Below are positions 28,776 to 40,286 of a stretch of 64,000 nucleotides of DNA, piece after piece. The notes under the pieces were generated by a model. The model did no database searches. It was not told where the DNA came from and worked only from the letters and a program-made list of their open reading frames with translations. Numbering within the stretch: the stretch's first letter is position 1; each line of letters starts with the position of its first letter. Location: the NCBI GenBank assembly GCA_029262375.1, contig JAJCZM010000044.1:338551-402550 (forward strand), given 5' to 3'. The DNA comes from Deltaproteobacteria bacterium (GTDB taxonomy: Bacteria > Desulfobacterota > Binatia > UBA1149 > SPBQ01). The position numbers and the translations under genes were made by a program.

Positions 28776-31700
28776 GGCGGGCCCGAGCACTTCGACGCCC
28801 TTCACGGCTGGGTTCTCGGTGACGTGGCCGAACTCTATCTGCAGCCCGTCGCCGTCGGTCACGTCGATGACGGCCGAGCGCACCACCGCGCCGTCGGCGC
28901 CGCCAGTCGCCACCTGATCGAAGCTCGGGTAGGCCACAGCGCCTTCGATCAAGATGTCGAACACCCTGTCGCCCACGGTGGAGCTACCCGGGTACGTGTT
29001 CGCGAAGTACAGGTTCACCACGTAGCTGCCGTTCGGAACGTCGAAGCTGTAGAGCAATTCGGGCGCCGGGGCGTTGTCGCTGTGCTCGCACTGGAAGATA
29101 TCTTCCGTCTCCTCGCTATCGCAGCCGAAGATGTCGGTGATCCCGTTGATGACGCAGAGTTCACCGCCACCGCCCAGGCTGCACTCGCTGGCCTTCGGCG
29201 CGAGATTGTACCCGTAGTCGCCCAACCACAGGTCGCCGCTGCAATCGAGCTTGCTTCCCGCACAGCTGAAAGTGCCCGTATTCGCATTGATTCGAATGAT
29301 ACTGCCGGCAGTCTGATCGACCGCCACCTCGGCGAAGCACTTGTTGCGTGGGTCTTCCGGACAGGGATCGCCCGCAATCATTCCGTCCAAGTCGCAGTCC
29401 ACACCGACACCGCAGACCGGAATCGTCGTGGTCGTGGTGGTTGTTGTGGTGCTAGTCGTCGTTGTTGTGGGCGGCAGCGTCGTAGTGGTTGCCAACGTGG
29501 TCGTGGTCGTCGTCGGCGGCGTCACACCGTCAGCATGCAGCAACTCGATAGCCTTGAGCGCCGGAGCCTGCTCGATGCGATCGAAATGGAACTGCAATCC
29601 GTCGCCGTCTGCGACCAAGACGACCATCGATCGCACGACCGCGCGCTCGCTCGCGCCGGCGGCTGCGACCTGATCGAAGGCGGGGTATTTCAGAATACCC
29701 TCGGCATAGATGTCGAAGACACGCTGCCCGACCATCGTACTGCCGTCGTAAGTACTGGCGAAGAAGAGGTTGAGAACGTACACCCCGTCGGGAACGTTAA
29801 ACGAGTAGACAAGATCCGGTGACGGTTTCTTGTCGGAGTGCTCACACTGGAACAGATCCTCTGTTGCTTCGCTTTCGCAGCCGAACAGAGCGGTCAATCC
29901 GCTGATGACACAGTTCTCACCGCCGCCGTTGATGTTGCACGAACTGGCCTTGGCCGACTGGTTATAGCCGAAATCGGCCACCCAGAGTTGGCCCGCACAA
30001 TCGACCTTGGACCCGGCGCACTCATCAGACGAGACGTTCGCGTTGATGCGAACGGCCATACCGGTGTTCGAATCGACAGCGGCTACCCCGACACACTGGT
30101 TACGCGGCTCGAGCGGGCAGGGATCGTCATCGCCGACCAGTCCGTCATTGTCGCAGTCGAGCGGCCCAACGCAGCTCGTGGGTAGCGTTGTAGTGGTCGT
30201 GGTCGTGGTCGTCGACGTTGTGGTGGTGGTCGGCGACAGGGTCGTCGTTGTCGTAGACGTGGTGGTCGTTGTCGTCGGCGGCGGCAACGTCGTCGTCGAT
30301 GGCGGCAAGGTTGTCGTCGTTGTCGTGGTCGTCGTGTCCAACGTCGTGGTCGTCGATGTGGTGGTCGTCGTCGAGGGAGGCAGCGTCGTCGTGGGCGATC
30401 CGCCCAAATTGACCCGCAATTCGATGGCTTTGACCGCCGGGCTGTTGGCGTCGCGCTCGAAATGCAGACTCAAGCCGTCACCGTCATTCACGTTCACGAG
30501 GAACGATCTCACGACCGCTATCGCGCTACCGCCGGCGGCATCAACCTGATCGAAGCCGCCTGCCACGAGCGCACCCTCGACATAGATGTCGAAGACGCGG
30601 TCGCCGACATCGGCCGTTCCGTCATACGTGTTGGCGAAGAACAGGTTCAGGACGTAGGCGCCGTCAGGCACATCGAAGTCGTAGAACAGATCCGGCGCGG
30701 GCTTCCTGTCGACATGCTCACACTGGAAGATATCTTCGGTTTCTTCATCTTCGCAGCCGAAGATATCGGTGATTCCGCCGATCACGCAGTTCTCGCCGCC
30801 GCCGCCGAGGTTACAGGTGGCGGCCTTGGCCGCTTGGTTGTATCCGAAGTCGGCGTGCCAGAGCTCGTTGTTGCAGTCGAGTTTCGAACCGGAGCACTCA
30901 GACGTCGAAACGTTCGCATTCAGACGAATCGCGTTCCCCGTTGTACCGTCGACTGCCACAGGGCCGGCGCAGGTATTGCGCGCCTGGGTCGGACACGGAT
31001 CGACGGCCGGGCCGAGACCGTCGTTGTCGATATCTCCGGCCGGCTCGCAGGTATCGCTCGCTGGATTGCAGAACTCTCCGAGCGGGCAGGAGTCGAAATA
31101 GGAACACTCATTATCTAGGCAGACGTCGGCCGTACAGGTGAGACCGTCGGAGCAATCCGCGGTGATCGTGCACACCGACGGCAACGTCGTGGTAGTCGTC
31201 GTGGTAGTTGTTGTCGTCGTTGTGGTGGTCGTTGTCGGCGGCAGCGTCGTTGTGGTCGTCGGCGGCAACGTCGTAGTACTGGTCGTCGTGGTGCTGGTCG
31301 TCGTCGTAGTCGTTGTCGGCGGTAGTGTCGTAGACGACGTCGACTCGAACAGCCTCACCTCAGCCGCTTTGAACGCCGGCGCCTGGGTCTCGCGCTCGAG
31401 ATGGAACTGCAGGCCGTTGCCGTCGGAAACCGTGACAACCATCGCGCGCGTGACGGCACGTGCACTCGCACCTGCCGCTGCCACCTGATCGAAGTCGTCG
31501 TAGCGCAGAGAGCCTTCCGCGTAGATGTCCATCACACGCTCGCCAACGTTGGTGGTTCCGTCGTACGTATTGGCGAAATAGAGGTTCACGACGTAGCTGC
31601 CGTTCGGCACGTTGAAGCTGTAAATCAGGTCCGGTGATGGACTGCGGTCGGAGTGCTCGCACTGGAACAGGTCTTCAGTCGATTCACTATCGCAACCGAA

Positions 31701-33248
31701 CAGCTCACTGATCCCACTGATCACGCAGGACTCGCCGCCACCGTTGAGATTGCAGCTACTGGCCTTGAGCGACTGGTTGTAGCCGAAATCGGCACTCCAC
31801 GAGTCGCCGTTGCAGTCGACCTTCGCGCCCGAGCACTCGGCCGACGAAACGTTGGCGTTGAAGCGAATCGCGTTGCCCGTATTGCCGTCCACGGCGATGG
31901 GACCGGCGCAGTCATTGCGTGCGTCACCGGGGCATGGATCGAACTCGTCGCCGATACCGTCGTTGTCCGTGTCGTCGGTAGGACAGCCGCCGGGAGTGAA
32001 GAGGCAGGCGCCGGTACCGGGATCGCAGGTGTCAATCGTGCAGACGTTCGAATCGTCGCACACCACCCCGCTACAGAGGTCGGTATTGACCTCGCAACCG
32101 AGGGAAAATCTGAGCACTTTACTGCTGTTCGTCGAGGGATTGCCGCCCGCCACATAGACTTGATCCGGCGTACCATCACCCACCACGCCGATTCGCACAG
32201 GCGTGATTCCGTGATGCGACTCCGGCATCGGCGTGAGCATTCGCCAGTTCAGTGTGGCCGGATCGTACTCCTGGACGGCACGCTTGGAGCATGAGCCACC
32301 TTCGCCGCCGAACACGTAGATTCGATTGTTCATCACCACGGCCGAACCCATCCCCGAACAAGCTTCGGGCAGCGGAGCGCCGAACGACCAGCTGTCGGTC
32401 ACCGGGTCGTAGATCTGAACGTGATCACGCGCGCCGCAGGACGCAGTATCGGCGCCGCATTGCCGGCCACCGATGACATAGAATTTGCCGCCGAGCGCAG
32501 CGCCGGATGCGTGGTCAACGCCGATCGGCATGTCTGCGATGGGGAACCAATCGTCCCCTACTGGATCGTAGCGAAACGCGCGGTCGGTGTTCTCACCGTC
32601 AAGAACGTTGCCGGCACAATCACCGCTGGTTCCGCCAACGACACCGTTGCAAGTGCAGTTGTGGCTATCGAGGTCGGTCGCATCGCACAGTCCGCCTGCG
32701 GTGTAGACCTGGCCACCGATCTGAGCGAGCGCGAAAGCTCCGAGGTGTAGCTCATCGGCGCAGGTCGTGGCCCCACCGGAACAACCTATGTTCGAGCGCT
32801 GAACCGGAGTATTGGCACCGTCGTACGTCCAGACGGTCGTATCGAAAGGCCGAACGCCACCCATGAGGATGACGTCGTTACCAATCTCGATGGCCTTCTT
32901 GTGATCGCCGGTCAGCGGCGAGATGAGCGCCGGCGGTTTGTTCTGAGGTGCGCCGGTGGTGCCGGCGCCGGAGCTGAGGCTCCAGCTATCTCCAGAGACG
33001 TTGTAGCGCGCGACGACGTTGCTGGTGCGTTGCCCCATCAAGAAGATGTAGGAGTTGCCGCCGAACTTGAGCATGGCGGTCGCGTCTTCCGCCCGATCGG
33101 TGGGAAGATCTTGCGGCGAGGTATCCCAGCTACCGCTCTCCAGATCGATGTCGCATACCTGCGCAGGAGCTTGATGAGCCAAACCAAAAACTAGTGCCGC
33201 CGACATCAGGACGCAGGCAAGCGGGCGCTGCCGAGTTTGCAGGATCAA
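28767..33248 (-). CDS. Giant secreted kelch-type propeller plus four malectin-like domains with TSP3-like and poly-Thr linkers
   Basis: Signal peptide; kelch-like repeats (KFYVIGGRQCG, RIYVFGGEGG, QVYVAGGNPS); four INANVSS.EC.GSKVDC...LW.ADFGYN...DLFQCEHSD...VY.F.VP.G.YVLNLFFANTYDG units; poly-Thr linkers; DxDxDGxxxxxDPCP motifs. Confidence 0.85.
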   Translation of the reverse strand: MILQTRQRPLACVLMSAALVFGLAHQAPAQVCDIDLESGSWDTSPQDLPTDRAEDATAMLKFGGNSYIFLMGQRTSNVVARYNVSGDSWSLSSGAGTTGAPQNKPPALISPLTGDHKKAIEIGNDVILMGGVRPFDTTVWTYDGANTPVQRSNIGCSGGATTCADELHLGAFALAQIGGQVYTAGGLCDATDLDSHNCTCNGVVGGTSGDCAGNVLDGENTDRAFRYDPVGDDWFPIADMPIGVDHASGAALGGKFYVIGGRQCGADTASCGARDHVQIYDPVTDSWSFGAPLPEACSGMGSAVVMNNRIYVFGGEGGSCSKRAVQEYDPATLNWRMLTPMPESHHGITPVRIGVVGDGTPDQVYVAGGNPSTNSSKVLRFSLGCEVNTDLCSGVVCDDSNVCTIDTCDPGTGACLFTPGGCPTDDTDNDGIGDEFDPCPGDARNDCAGPIAVDGNTGNAIRFNANVSSAECSGAKVDCNGDSWSADFGYNQSLKASSCNLNGGGESCVISGISELFGCDSESTEDLFQCEHSDRSPSPDLIYSFNVPNGSYVVNLYFANTYDGTTNVGERVMDIYAEGSLRYDDFDQVAAAGASARAVTRAMVVTVSDGNGLQFHLERETQAPAFKAAEVRLFESTSSTTLPPTTTTTTTSTTTTSTTTLPPTTTTTLPPTTTTTTTTTTTTTTTTTLPSVCTITADCSDGLTCTADVCLDNECSYFDSCPLGEFCNPASDTCEPAGDIDNDGLGPAVDPCPTQARNTCAGPVAVDGTTGNAIRLNANVSTSECSGSKLDCNNELWHADFGYNQAAKAATCNLGGGGENCVIGGITDIFGCEDEETEDIFQCEHVDRKPAPDLFYDFDVPDGAYVLNLFFANTYDGTADVGDRVFDIYVEGALVAGGFDQVDAAGGSAIAVVRSFLVNVNDGDGLSLHFERDANSPAVKAIELRVNLGGSPTTTLPPSTTTTTSTTTTLDTTTTTTTTTLPPSTTTLPPPTTTTTTSTTTTTLSPTTTTTSTTTTTTTTTLPTSCVGPLDCDNDGLVGDDDPCPLEPRNQCVGVAAVDSNTGMAVRINANVSSDECAGSKVDCAGQLWVADFGYNQSAKASSCNINGGGENCVISGLTALFGCESEATEDLFQCEHSDKKPSPDLVYSFNVPDGVYVLNLFFASTYDGSTMVGQRVFDIYAEGILKYPAFDQVAAAGASERAVVRSMVVLVADGDGLQFHFDRIEQAPALKAIELLHADGVTPPTTTTTTLATTTTLPPTTTTTSTTTTTTTTTIPVCGVGVDCDLDGMIAGDPCPEDPRNKCFAEVAVDQTAGSIIRINANTGTFSCAGSKLDCSGDLWLGDYGYNLAPKASECSLGGGGELCVINGITDIFGCDSEETEDIFQCEHSDNAPAPELLYSFDVPNGSYVVNLYFANTYPGSSTVGDRVFDILIEGAVAYPSFDQVATGGADGAVVRSAVIDVTDGDGLQIEFGHVTENPAVKGVEVLGPAVF
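29420..31335 (-). repeat. Poly-Thr (ACN) low-complexity linkers separating the malectin-like domains
   Basis: PPTTTTTTTTSTTTT-type runs near 29420-29520, 30180-30400 and 31170-31335. Confidence 0.85.
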
Positions 33249-33741
33249 TTCAGGACTCCTCGGCCGTCATCGGGCGACGCTGATGACCGGCTGTAGAAAA
33301 TTCGCGTTCGGCGGATGCGACAACGGGCCTCTCAGGCCGCATCCACCTGGGCTGGACGAGCTTAGTTTCGCTACGTATGACGCTGAATTCAAGAGCCGCA
33401 ACGCACGCCTACCCACCTAGGTATGGACCATACGCTCCCACCCCCTCCCTCGGGGGCGAACGCGGGCGATCATCGTCCGTCCAGTGGCACTACTCAAGGC
33501 GAAAGAGTGACGTTGAAATGGCGGCCGTCAGGCACCGAACGGGGGGGGCAATAGGACCGCCCAGAACGGCCGCACGGCACTGCGCAAGGCACACCTTTGT
33601 GTCGCATTCGACTCAGTTTGTAACACCCGAACAGCGGCGTCGCGTTCTGAAACTCGGTACTTGCCGCACTCGCCATGCGCGTGATCATGCGCGTTCACCC
33701 AATATCCCGAAGATCTGTAATCCCGTCGCACGCCCCGCTCT

Positions 33742-33757
33742 TGGCATGTCCGTTGCA
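33742..33757 (+). promoter_or_regulatory. Candidate sigma54 (-24/-12) promoter upstream of TadE gene
   Basis: TGGCATG-TCCG-TTGCA versus consensus TGGCACG-N4-TTGCA, exact spacing. Confidence 0.4.
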
Positions 33758-33772
33758 CGGTATTGCCCCGCT

Positions 33773-34825
33773 ATGGCTTCGTTGAACAAAAACAAGACAC
33801 GAAATTCCAAGGGTGCAGTGACAGTCGAAGTGGCTCTGGTCGCAGCGGTTTTCCTCTTCATGATGACCGCCATCTTCGACGTCGCGCATTACATGCATGT
33901 GCGCTCGAAACTGCAGCATTCGGTCAGTCAGGCCGCTCGCTTCGCCGTAACCGGTCGAACACTCGACGACCCGAACAACCCAGGCGAGAAGCTGACACGA
34001 GGCGAATCCGTACTCGAGCTGATCAAAGGTCGCTCGGGCGTGAGACTCGACGGTGGAGACATCGCCGTCTACACGGTCGGCTCCGATGGCACGCTGACAG
34101 CGGGCGCCGGTGGCGCCGGCGATACGCTCATGGTGCAGGTCGCGACCGACCTCCCCTTCGTAACGCCCGGCCTGTCCAGCCTGTTCAACAACGGTAGGGC
34201 TCCGATCGTGGTCGCCACCCGATTCCGAAACGAAGAGTTCGGCGGCAGCGACTCCGACTGGTACTTCGGCGACGACGACGACTCCGACGACGGTGGCGGT
34301 GACTCCGGCGGCGGCGACTCCGGCGGCGGTGACTCCGATGGCGGTGACTCCGGCGGTGGTGGCGGCGGCGACGACTCCGACGCTGATAGCGGCGGCGGCT
34401 CTGACGACGACTCCGACGCCGACAGCGGCTGGTGGGGCGGCGGTTCTGACGACGACGACGACTCTGACGCCGATAGCGGCGGCGGCGGCGGTTCCGACGA
34501 CGACTCCGACGACGACTCTGACGACGACTCCGACGACGACTCCGACGACGACTCCGACGACGACTCTGACGACGACTCCGACGACGACTCCGACGACGAC
34601 TCTGACGACGACTCCGACGACGACTCTGACGACGACTCCGACGACGACTCTGACGACGACTCCGACGACGATTCTGACGACGACTCCGACGACGATTCTG
34701 ACGACGACTCCGACGACGATTCTGACGACGACTCCGGCGGTGGCTCCGACTCCGGCAAGAAAGGTGACTCCGACTCCGGCGGTGGCTCCGACTCCGGCAA
34801 GAAAGGCAAGAAAGGTAAGAAGTAG
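33773..34825 (+). CDS. TadE-family pseudopilin with extended acidic (SDDD)n tail
   Basis: GAVTVEVALVAAVFLFMMTAIFDVAHYMHVRSKLQHSVSQAARFAVTG, then Gly/Asp/Ser-rich tail ending GKKGKKGKK. Confidence 0.8.
   Translation: MASLNKNKTRNSKGAVTVEVALVAAVFLFMMTAIFDVAHYMHVRSKLQHSVSQAARFAVTGRTLDDPNNPGEKLTRGESVLELIKGRSGVRLDGGDIAVYTVGSDGTLTAGAGGAGDTLMVQVATDLPFVTPGLSSLFNNGRAPIVVATRFRNEEFGGSDSDWYFGDDDDSDDGGGDSGGGDSGGGDSDGGDSGGGGGGDDSDADSGGGSDDDSDADSGWWGGGSDDDDDSDADSGGGGGSDDDSDDDSDDDSDDDSDDDSDDDSDDDSDDDSDDDSDDDSDDDSDDDSDDDSDDDSDDDSDDDSDDDSDDDSDDDSDDDSGGGSDSGKKGDSDSGGGSDSGKKGKKGKK
34494..34735 (+). repeat. 12-bp tandem repeat encoding (Ser-Asp-Asp-Asp), about 20 units
   Basis: (GAC GAC GAC TCC/TCT)n read directly. 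Confidence 0.9.
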
Positions 34826-35358
34826 TGAGTTCGCTCCTCCACAAGCGTTCGCGCGCCAATCGGGTGCGCGAACGCGGGGTAGCGATTGCCGAGTTCGCAG
34901 TCGTCTTCCCCCTGCTGCTCACGCTGCTGATCAGCGTGGTCGACATTTCGCGAATGATCTACATGCGCCAGGTGCTCGCAGATCTCACCCGTGAGACGGG
35001 CAGCCTCGTCTCGCGGGGAACCCCCATCGAGGACGCGCTGAACCAGGTGATTCGTACCAGCGACGCTTTCGATCTCGACGGGAACGGTTCGGTGATCATC
35101 AGCCGCATTCGCCGGAAGGATGATGACGACGCGACGCCCTGGGTTCACGAACAGGCGGTGAGCGGCTACTTGGACGATCAGGTAAGTCGCGTCGGAGAAC
35201 TCGAGGCTGAGGCCAAAGTGCCCGGTTTCGACGATCTTCCCGATGGAGTGACGTTGACTGCCATTGAGCTGGCGAGCGCTTTCGAGCCGCTCTTTCCTAT
35301 CAACGACTTCGGCCTGGACGTCTATCCAGAACTGATTTACCAGTCCTCGTTCTTCTAG
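34825..35358 (+). CDS. TadE/TadG-like pilus assembly protein
   Basis: RERGVAIAEFAVVFPLLLTLLISVVDISRMIYMRQVLADLTRE. GTG start overlaps the previous stop (TAGTG). Confidence 0.75.
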   Translation: MSSLLHKRSRANRVRERGVAIAEFAVVFPLLLTLLISVVDISRMIYMRQVLADLTRETGSLVSRGTPIEDALNQVIRTSDAFDLDGNGSVIISRIRRKDDDDATPWVHEQAVSGYLDDQVSRVGELEAEAKVPGFDDLPDGVTLTAIELASAFEPLFPINDFGLDVYPELIYQSSFF

Positions 35359-35387
35359 CAGTAGACGGCAATACGGAACCATTTTTG

Positions 35388-36665
35388 ATGACGATCCTAA
35401 ATACGAAAACCTCTCGAAACACGCGCATGCGCAGTCACGAGCGGGGTGCCGTCATGGCGCTGTTCGTATCGGCAATCTTCTTCCTGCTGACGTGCTTGGC
35501 ACTGGCGGTAGATCTCGGCGCCGCCTACTTCGCGAGTTCGACCCTTACGAAAGCAGCCGACGCTGGTGCTCTTGCGGCGGCGCGCTACGGCCTGGGCGAC
35601 GGTGTGGACGCTAAGAACCTGGCGGAGAAGGTCGCTGCAGCGAACTTCCCGCTTCAAAACATCGAGGCCGAGTACGAGGCGGTCGTCTCGTATCCCGGCA
35701 CGGATACAATTCGCGTGAGTGTTTCCGCTAAGAGCGATGTCCCGACGTTTTTCTCCCAGTTGCTCAAGCGCGAGTCGATTCCAATTTCGACCGTCAGCGA
35801 AGCAACACGATACCCACTCGACATGAGCTTCGTGCTCGACGTATCAGGATCGCTGGAAAGCGCCGGCGTGTTCGACGACATGCAGGACGCGGCCAAGACG
35901 TTCGTCTCGTTTTTCAACGAAAGCCTCGATCAGGTGGGGCTCGTCGCCTACTCGCAGGCGGCGGAAGAACACTACCCTATACAGAAAAATTTCCAGTCTT
36001 CGATGAAGAGCAAAATCGACGATCTCGAGTCGATCTACTACACGAATATTGAGGAAGGCCTGCGTGTTGGGAAACTGCAGCTCGATGATGCAGCCGATCG
36101 CGCGAACGCCATCAAGATTCTCGTGCTCTTCACCGACGGTCGCACCAACGCCTTCGCCGACGAATTCTATATGAACCTATCGTCGCCGAAGCCGCAGTAC
36201 TATACAGGCGTCATCACGACGACGAACTCCGGGGCGTACGTCACGGGTTTCTACGAACAAGACGGTGGCCGTCGCATCAAGTACTTCAGTTCCAGCTCCG
36301 GCGATGCCGTCACCTGCTCTCCCGAATGTTATGACACGTCCAACGACCTGCCTGACGAATTGCCGGGCAACCTTTCGGTAACCGGATCCAACGTGCTCGA
36401 TATCGCTCTGTCGCAGGCAGAGGGCCAGGCCAGTGCGATCCGAGGCGCCGGCTATACCATCTACACCGTCGCTCTCGGCAATCAGTCGGCGTCCGACGTG
36501 TACGACACGCCCGATCTGGCGTTCCTCAAGCGTCTCGCCAATGAAGACGGTATCGCCAACGGTAGCCAACCCGAGGGTGCGATGCTGTTCGCCCCGACGG
36601 CGTCGGAGCTAGAGGACGTATTCTCACAGTTGGCCGACCGCATTCTCACCCGCCTGACCAAATAG
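35388..36665 (+). CDS. TadG-like protein with von Willebrand factor A domain
   Basis: ERGAVMALFVSAIFFLLTCLALAVDLGAAYFASSTLTKAADAGALAAA; DMSFVLDVSGSLES (MIDAS-like); VLFTDGRTNAF. Confidence 0.85.
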   Translation: MTILNTKTSRNTRMRSHERGAVMALFVSAIFFLLTCLALAVDLGAAYFASSTLTKAADAGALAAARYGLGDGVDAKNLAEKVAAANFPLQNIEAEYEAVVSYPGTDTIRVSVSAKSDVPTFFSQLLKRESIPISTVSEATRYPLDMSFVLDVSGSLESAGVFDDMQDAAKTFVSFFNESLDQVGLVAYSQAAEEHYPIQKNFQSSMKSKIDDLESIYYTNIEEGLRVGKLQLDDAADRANAIKILVLFTDGRTNAFADEFYMNLSSPKPQYYTGVITTTNSGAYVTGFYEQDGGRRIKYFSSSSGDAVTCSPECYDTSNDLPDELPGNLSVTGSNVLDIALSQAEGQASAIRGAGYTIYTVALGNQSASDVYDTPDLAFLKRLANEDGIANGSQPEGAMLFAPTASELEDVFSQLADRILTRLTK

Positions 36666-36680
36666 TCGTCACGACGAGCG

Positions 36681-38084
36681 TCAGACAGGCGCAGCGATAC
36701 CTGCAAGCTCGGCCAACAGATAGACGTTGGCCGCCACTGTTTTCTCGAACACAGATAGATCCATGGATTCGTCGGGACCGTGGGCACCGGTTCGCGGATC
36801 CATCACGCCGTTGAGAATGAGCGGCAGGTTCGCGAAGCGCCGCCCGAACAACGCAACAAACGGAATCGACCCACCAATCCCTACGTGCACCAAGGATCGC
36901 CCCCACGCTCGCCGATACGCTCGATCAGCCGCTTCGAACGCCGCTCCCTTCGGTTCATAGAGCCACGACTCAGCCCGCCCCGGGCAATCGATGAGCGACA
37001 CGCGCACACCGCCGGGCGCGTCCGTAAGCACGACCGCCTCGAGGAGCTGTCGCATCTGTTCGTGCGTCTGCCCAGGAGCCAGCCGCACCGACAGCGTGGC
37101 CGATGCACGCGCACGGATCGCGTTCTTCTGATCCTCACGGCGCGAGAACGTTGTCGACAGCACCGTGATCGCCGGTTGGCGCCAGAGCCATTCGGCTATC
37201 GATCGCCCGTCGTCCGGCAACGGCGAGACATCGTCGAGCAGACGAGCGCCGTCTCGAACGACCTGGTCATCCAAAGGAACGGCAGTAACCGAGTCGCACC
37301 AACTGCGAGGCACGTCGACGCGGCCGACCCCTAGGCGGCCGTTGTCGTCGAGCAATCTCGCGATCAGCAGTATGAGAGCATTTCCCGGATCGGGCGCGGC
37401 GTTTCCCCACAATCCCGAATGCACATCGGACTCGAGCGCTTCACACAGCAACTCGACTTCGTACAACCCACGCAACGAGACGGTGAGCCCGGGAATGTCG
37501 GTGGACGGATTCTCGCAGTCGGTCAACACCATCACGTCGGCCTCGAAGGCTTCGGGGTACGCGTCCATATACGCTTCGAGGTTGGGCGACCCGATTTCCT
37601 CCTCGCCTTCGATCACCAGGCGCACATTGACGGGGAGCGTCCCCGCTACCTCCAGCCAAGAGGCGAGAGCGACGAGGTGTGACAACCATCCGCCCATATC
37701 GTCGGCGGCACCGCGTGCGTACAGACGACCGTCACGCACCGTCGCGCCATGCGGATCCGTGCTCCAGTTCTCGCCGGCGACCGGCTGTAGATCGAGATGC
37801 CCATAGATCAAGACGGTCTGCCTCGATGGATCGGCGTCCGATCGCTCGGCGGCGACCAGCGGCAATGCGCCGTCGAGCGACAGCACACGCGCACGGTCGA
37901 AGCCGAGCGCACGGAGATCCGCACAAACGCGCTCGGCGAGCCGCGCGACGTCGTCGGCATGCGCCGGATCGCAAGAGATCGCGGGGATAGCAAGATACTC
38001 ACCGAGGCGCGCAAGCGCCGACGGAACTTGCTTGTGCGCGTGTGCAGCGACACGCTCGGCCATCTGCTGGAGATCGTCGGTCAT
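36681..38084 (-). CDS. M20/M25/M40 family metallopeptidase (dipeptidase)
   Basis: VLIYGHLDLQPV...GRLYARGAADDMGGWLSHLVAL; VIEGEEEIGSPNLEAYM; GGSIPFVALFGRRF. Confidence 0.92.
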   Translation of the reverse strand: MTDDLQQMAERVAAHAHKQVPSALARLGEYLAIPAISCDPAHADDVARLAERVCADLRALGFDRARVLSLDGALPLVAAERSDADPSRQTVLIYGHLDLQPVAGENWSTDPHGATVRDGRLYARGAADDMGGWLSHLVALASWLEVAGTLPVNVRLVIEGEEEIGSPNLEAYMDAYPEAFEADVMVLTDCENPSTDIPGLTVSLRGLYEVELLCEALESDVHSGLWGNAAPDPGNALILLIARLLDDNGRLGVGRVDVPRSWCDSVTAVPLDDQVVRDGARLLDDVSPLPDDGRSIAEWLWRQPAITVLSTTFSRREDQKNAIRARASATLSVRLAPGQTHEQMRQLLEAVVLTDAPGGVRVSLIDCPGRAESWLYEPKGAAFEAADRAYRRAWGRSLVHVGIGGSIPFVALFGRRFANLPLILNGVMDPRTGAHGPDESMDLSVFEKTVAANVYLLAELAGIAAPV

Positions 38085-38155
38085 GCCGACATTGAAGCAT
38101 CGAACGCAGCGCAATAGGAACGCTCCGCGGCCATGATCCGCACGGGCACGGGTCA

Positions 38156-38608
38156 ATGAAAGAAATTCAATACTTCGAAGATTGGCAGGTCGACCAAGAA
38201 CAGAAGTTCGAGGGCGAATACGAACTCACGCGCGACGAGGTCATCGAGATCGGCCGGCGCTGGGATCCCCAGCCCTGGCACACCGATGAGCAGGCCGCAA
38301 AAGAGACGCTCTTCGGCGGCCTCGTTGCCGCGTCGGCACACCTGTTCGCGATCACCTCTTGGTTCGGTACGCGCATGCCTACGGAGCCGGCCGTATTGGC
38401 CGCTCTCGGGTTCGATGAGCTACGCCTGTACCTTCCGGCGCGGGTGGGAGACCGCTTGCGCGCCACCGCGCGGTGCGTGAGCAAACGCGCATCACGAAGC
38501 AAGCCGGATCGCGGCATCATCGTGTCGCGCATGGAGTTGATCAATCAGGACGACGAAATCGTCTTGTCGATGAACACGACCTTTCTCGTCCTGCGCCGCC
38601 CGCAATAG
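38156..38608 (+). CDS. MaoC-like hotdog dehydratase/thioesterase
   Basis: EYELTRDEVIEIGRRWDPQPWHTDEQAAKETLFGGLVAASAHLFAI; RVGDRLRATARCVSKRASRSKPDRGIIVSRMEL. Confidence 0.85.
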   Translation: MKEIQYFEDWQVDQEQKFEGEYELTRDEVIEIGRRWDPQPWHTDEQAAKETLFGGLVAASAHLFAITSWFGTRMPTEPAVLAALGFDELRLYLPARVGDRLRATARCVSKRASRSKPDRGIIVSRMELINQDDEIVLSMNTTFLVLRRPQ

Positions 38609-38630
38609 AGACGAAGGCGGCGACGGCCGA

Positions 38631-40286
<1,656 letters not shown>

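Noticed and set aside
30007-31488. Val-rich plus-strand ORFs (VVVVVVVVV)
   Set aside because: Antisense of poly-Thr linkers in the malectin protein; artefacts of ACN/NGT runs.
33380-33560. GC-rich leader with GGCGAAAGAGTGACG resembling part of a GEMM (c-di-GMP) riboswitch
   Set aside because: Conserved core (GCACAGGGCAAACC...GGGACGCAAAGCC) is not reproduced; resemblance too weak.
34069-35382. 437-aa minus-strand ORF (SESS repeats) and other-frame ORFs (TTTP; RRSRR) across the SDDD repeat
   Set aside because: A 12-bp repeat keeps all frames open; only the TadE frame has a plausible N-terminus and gene context.
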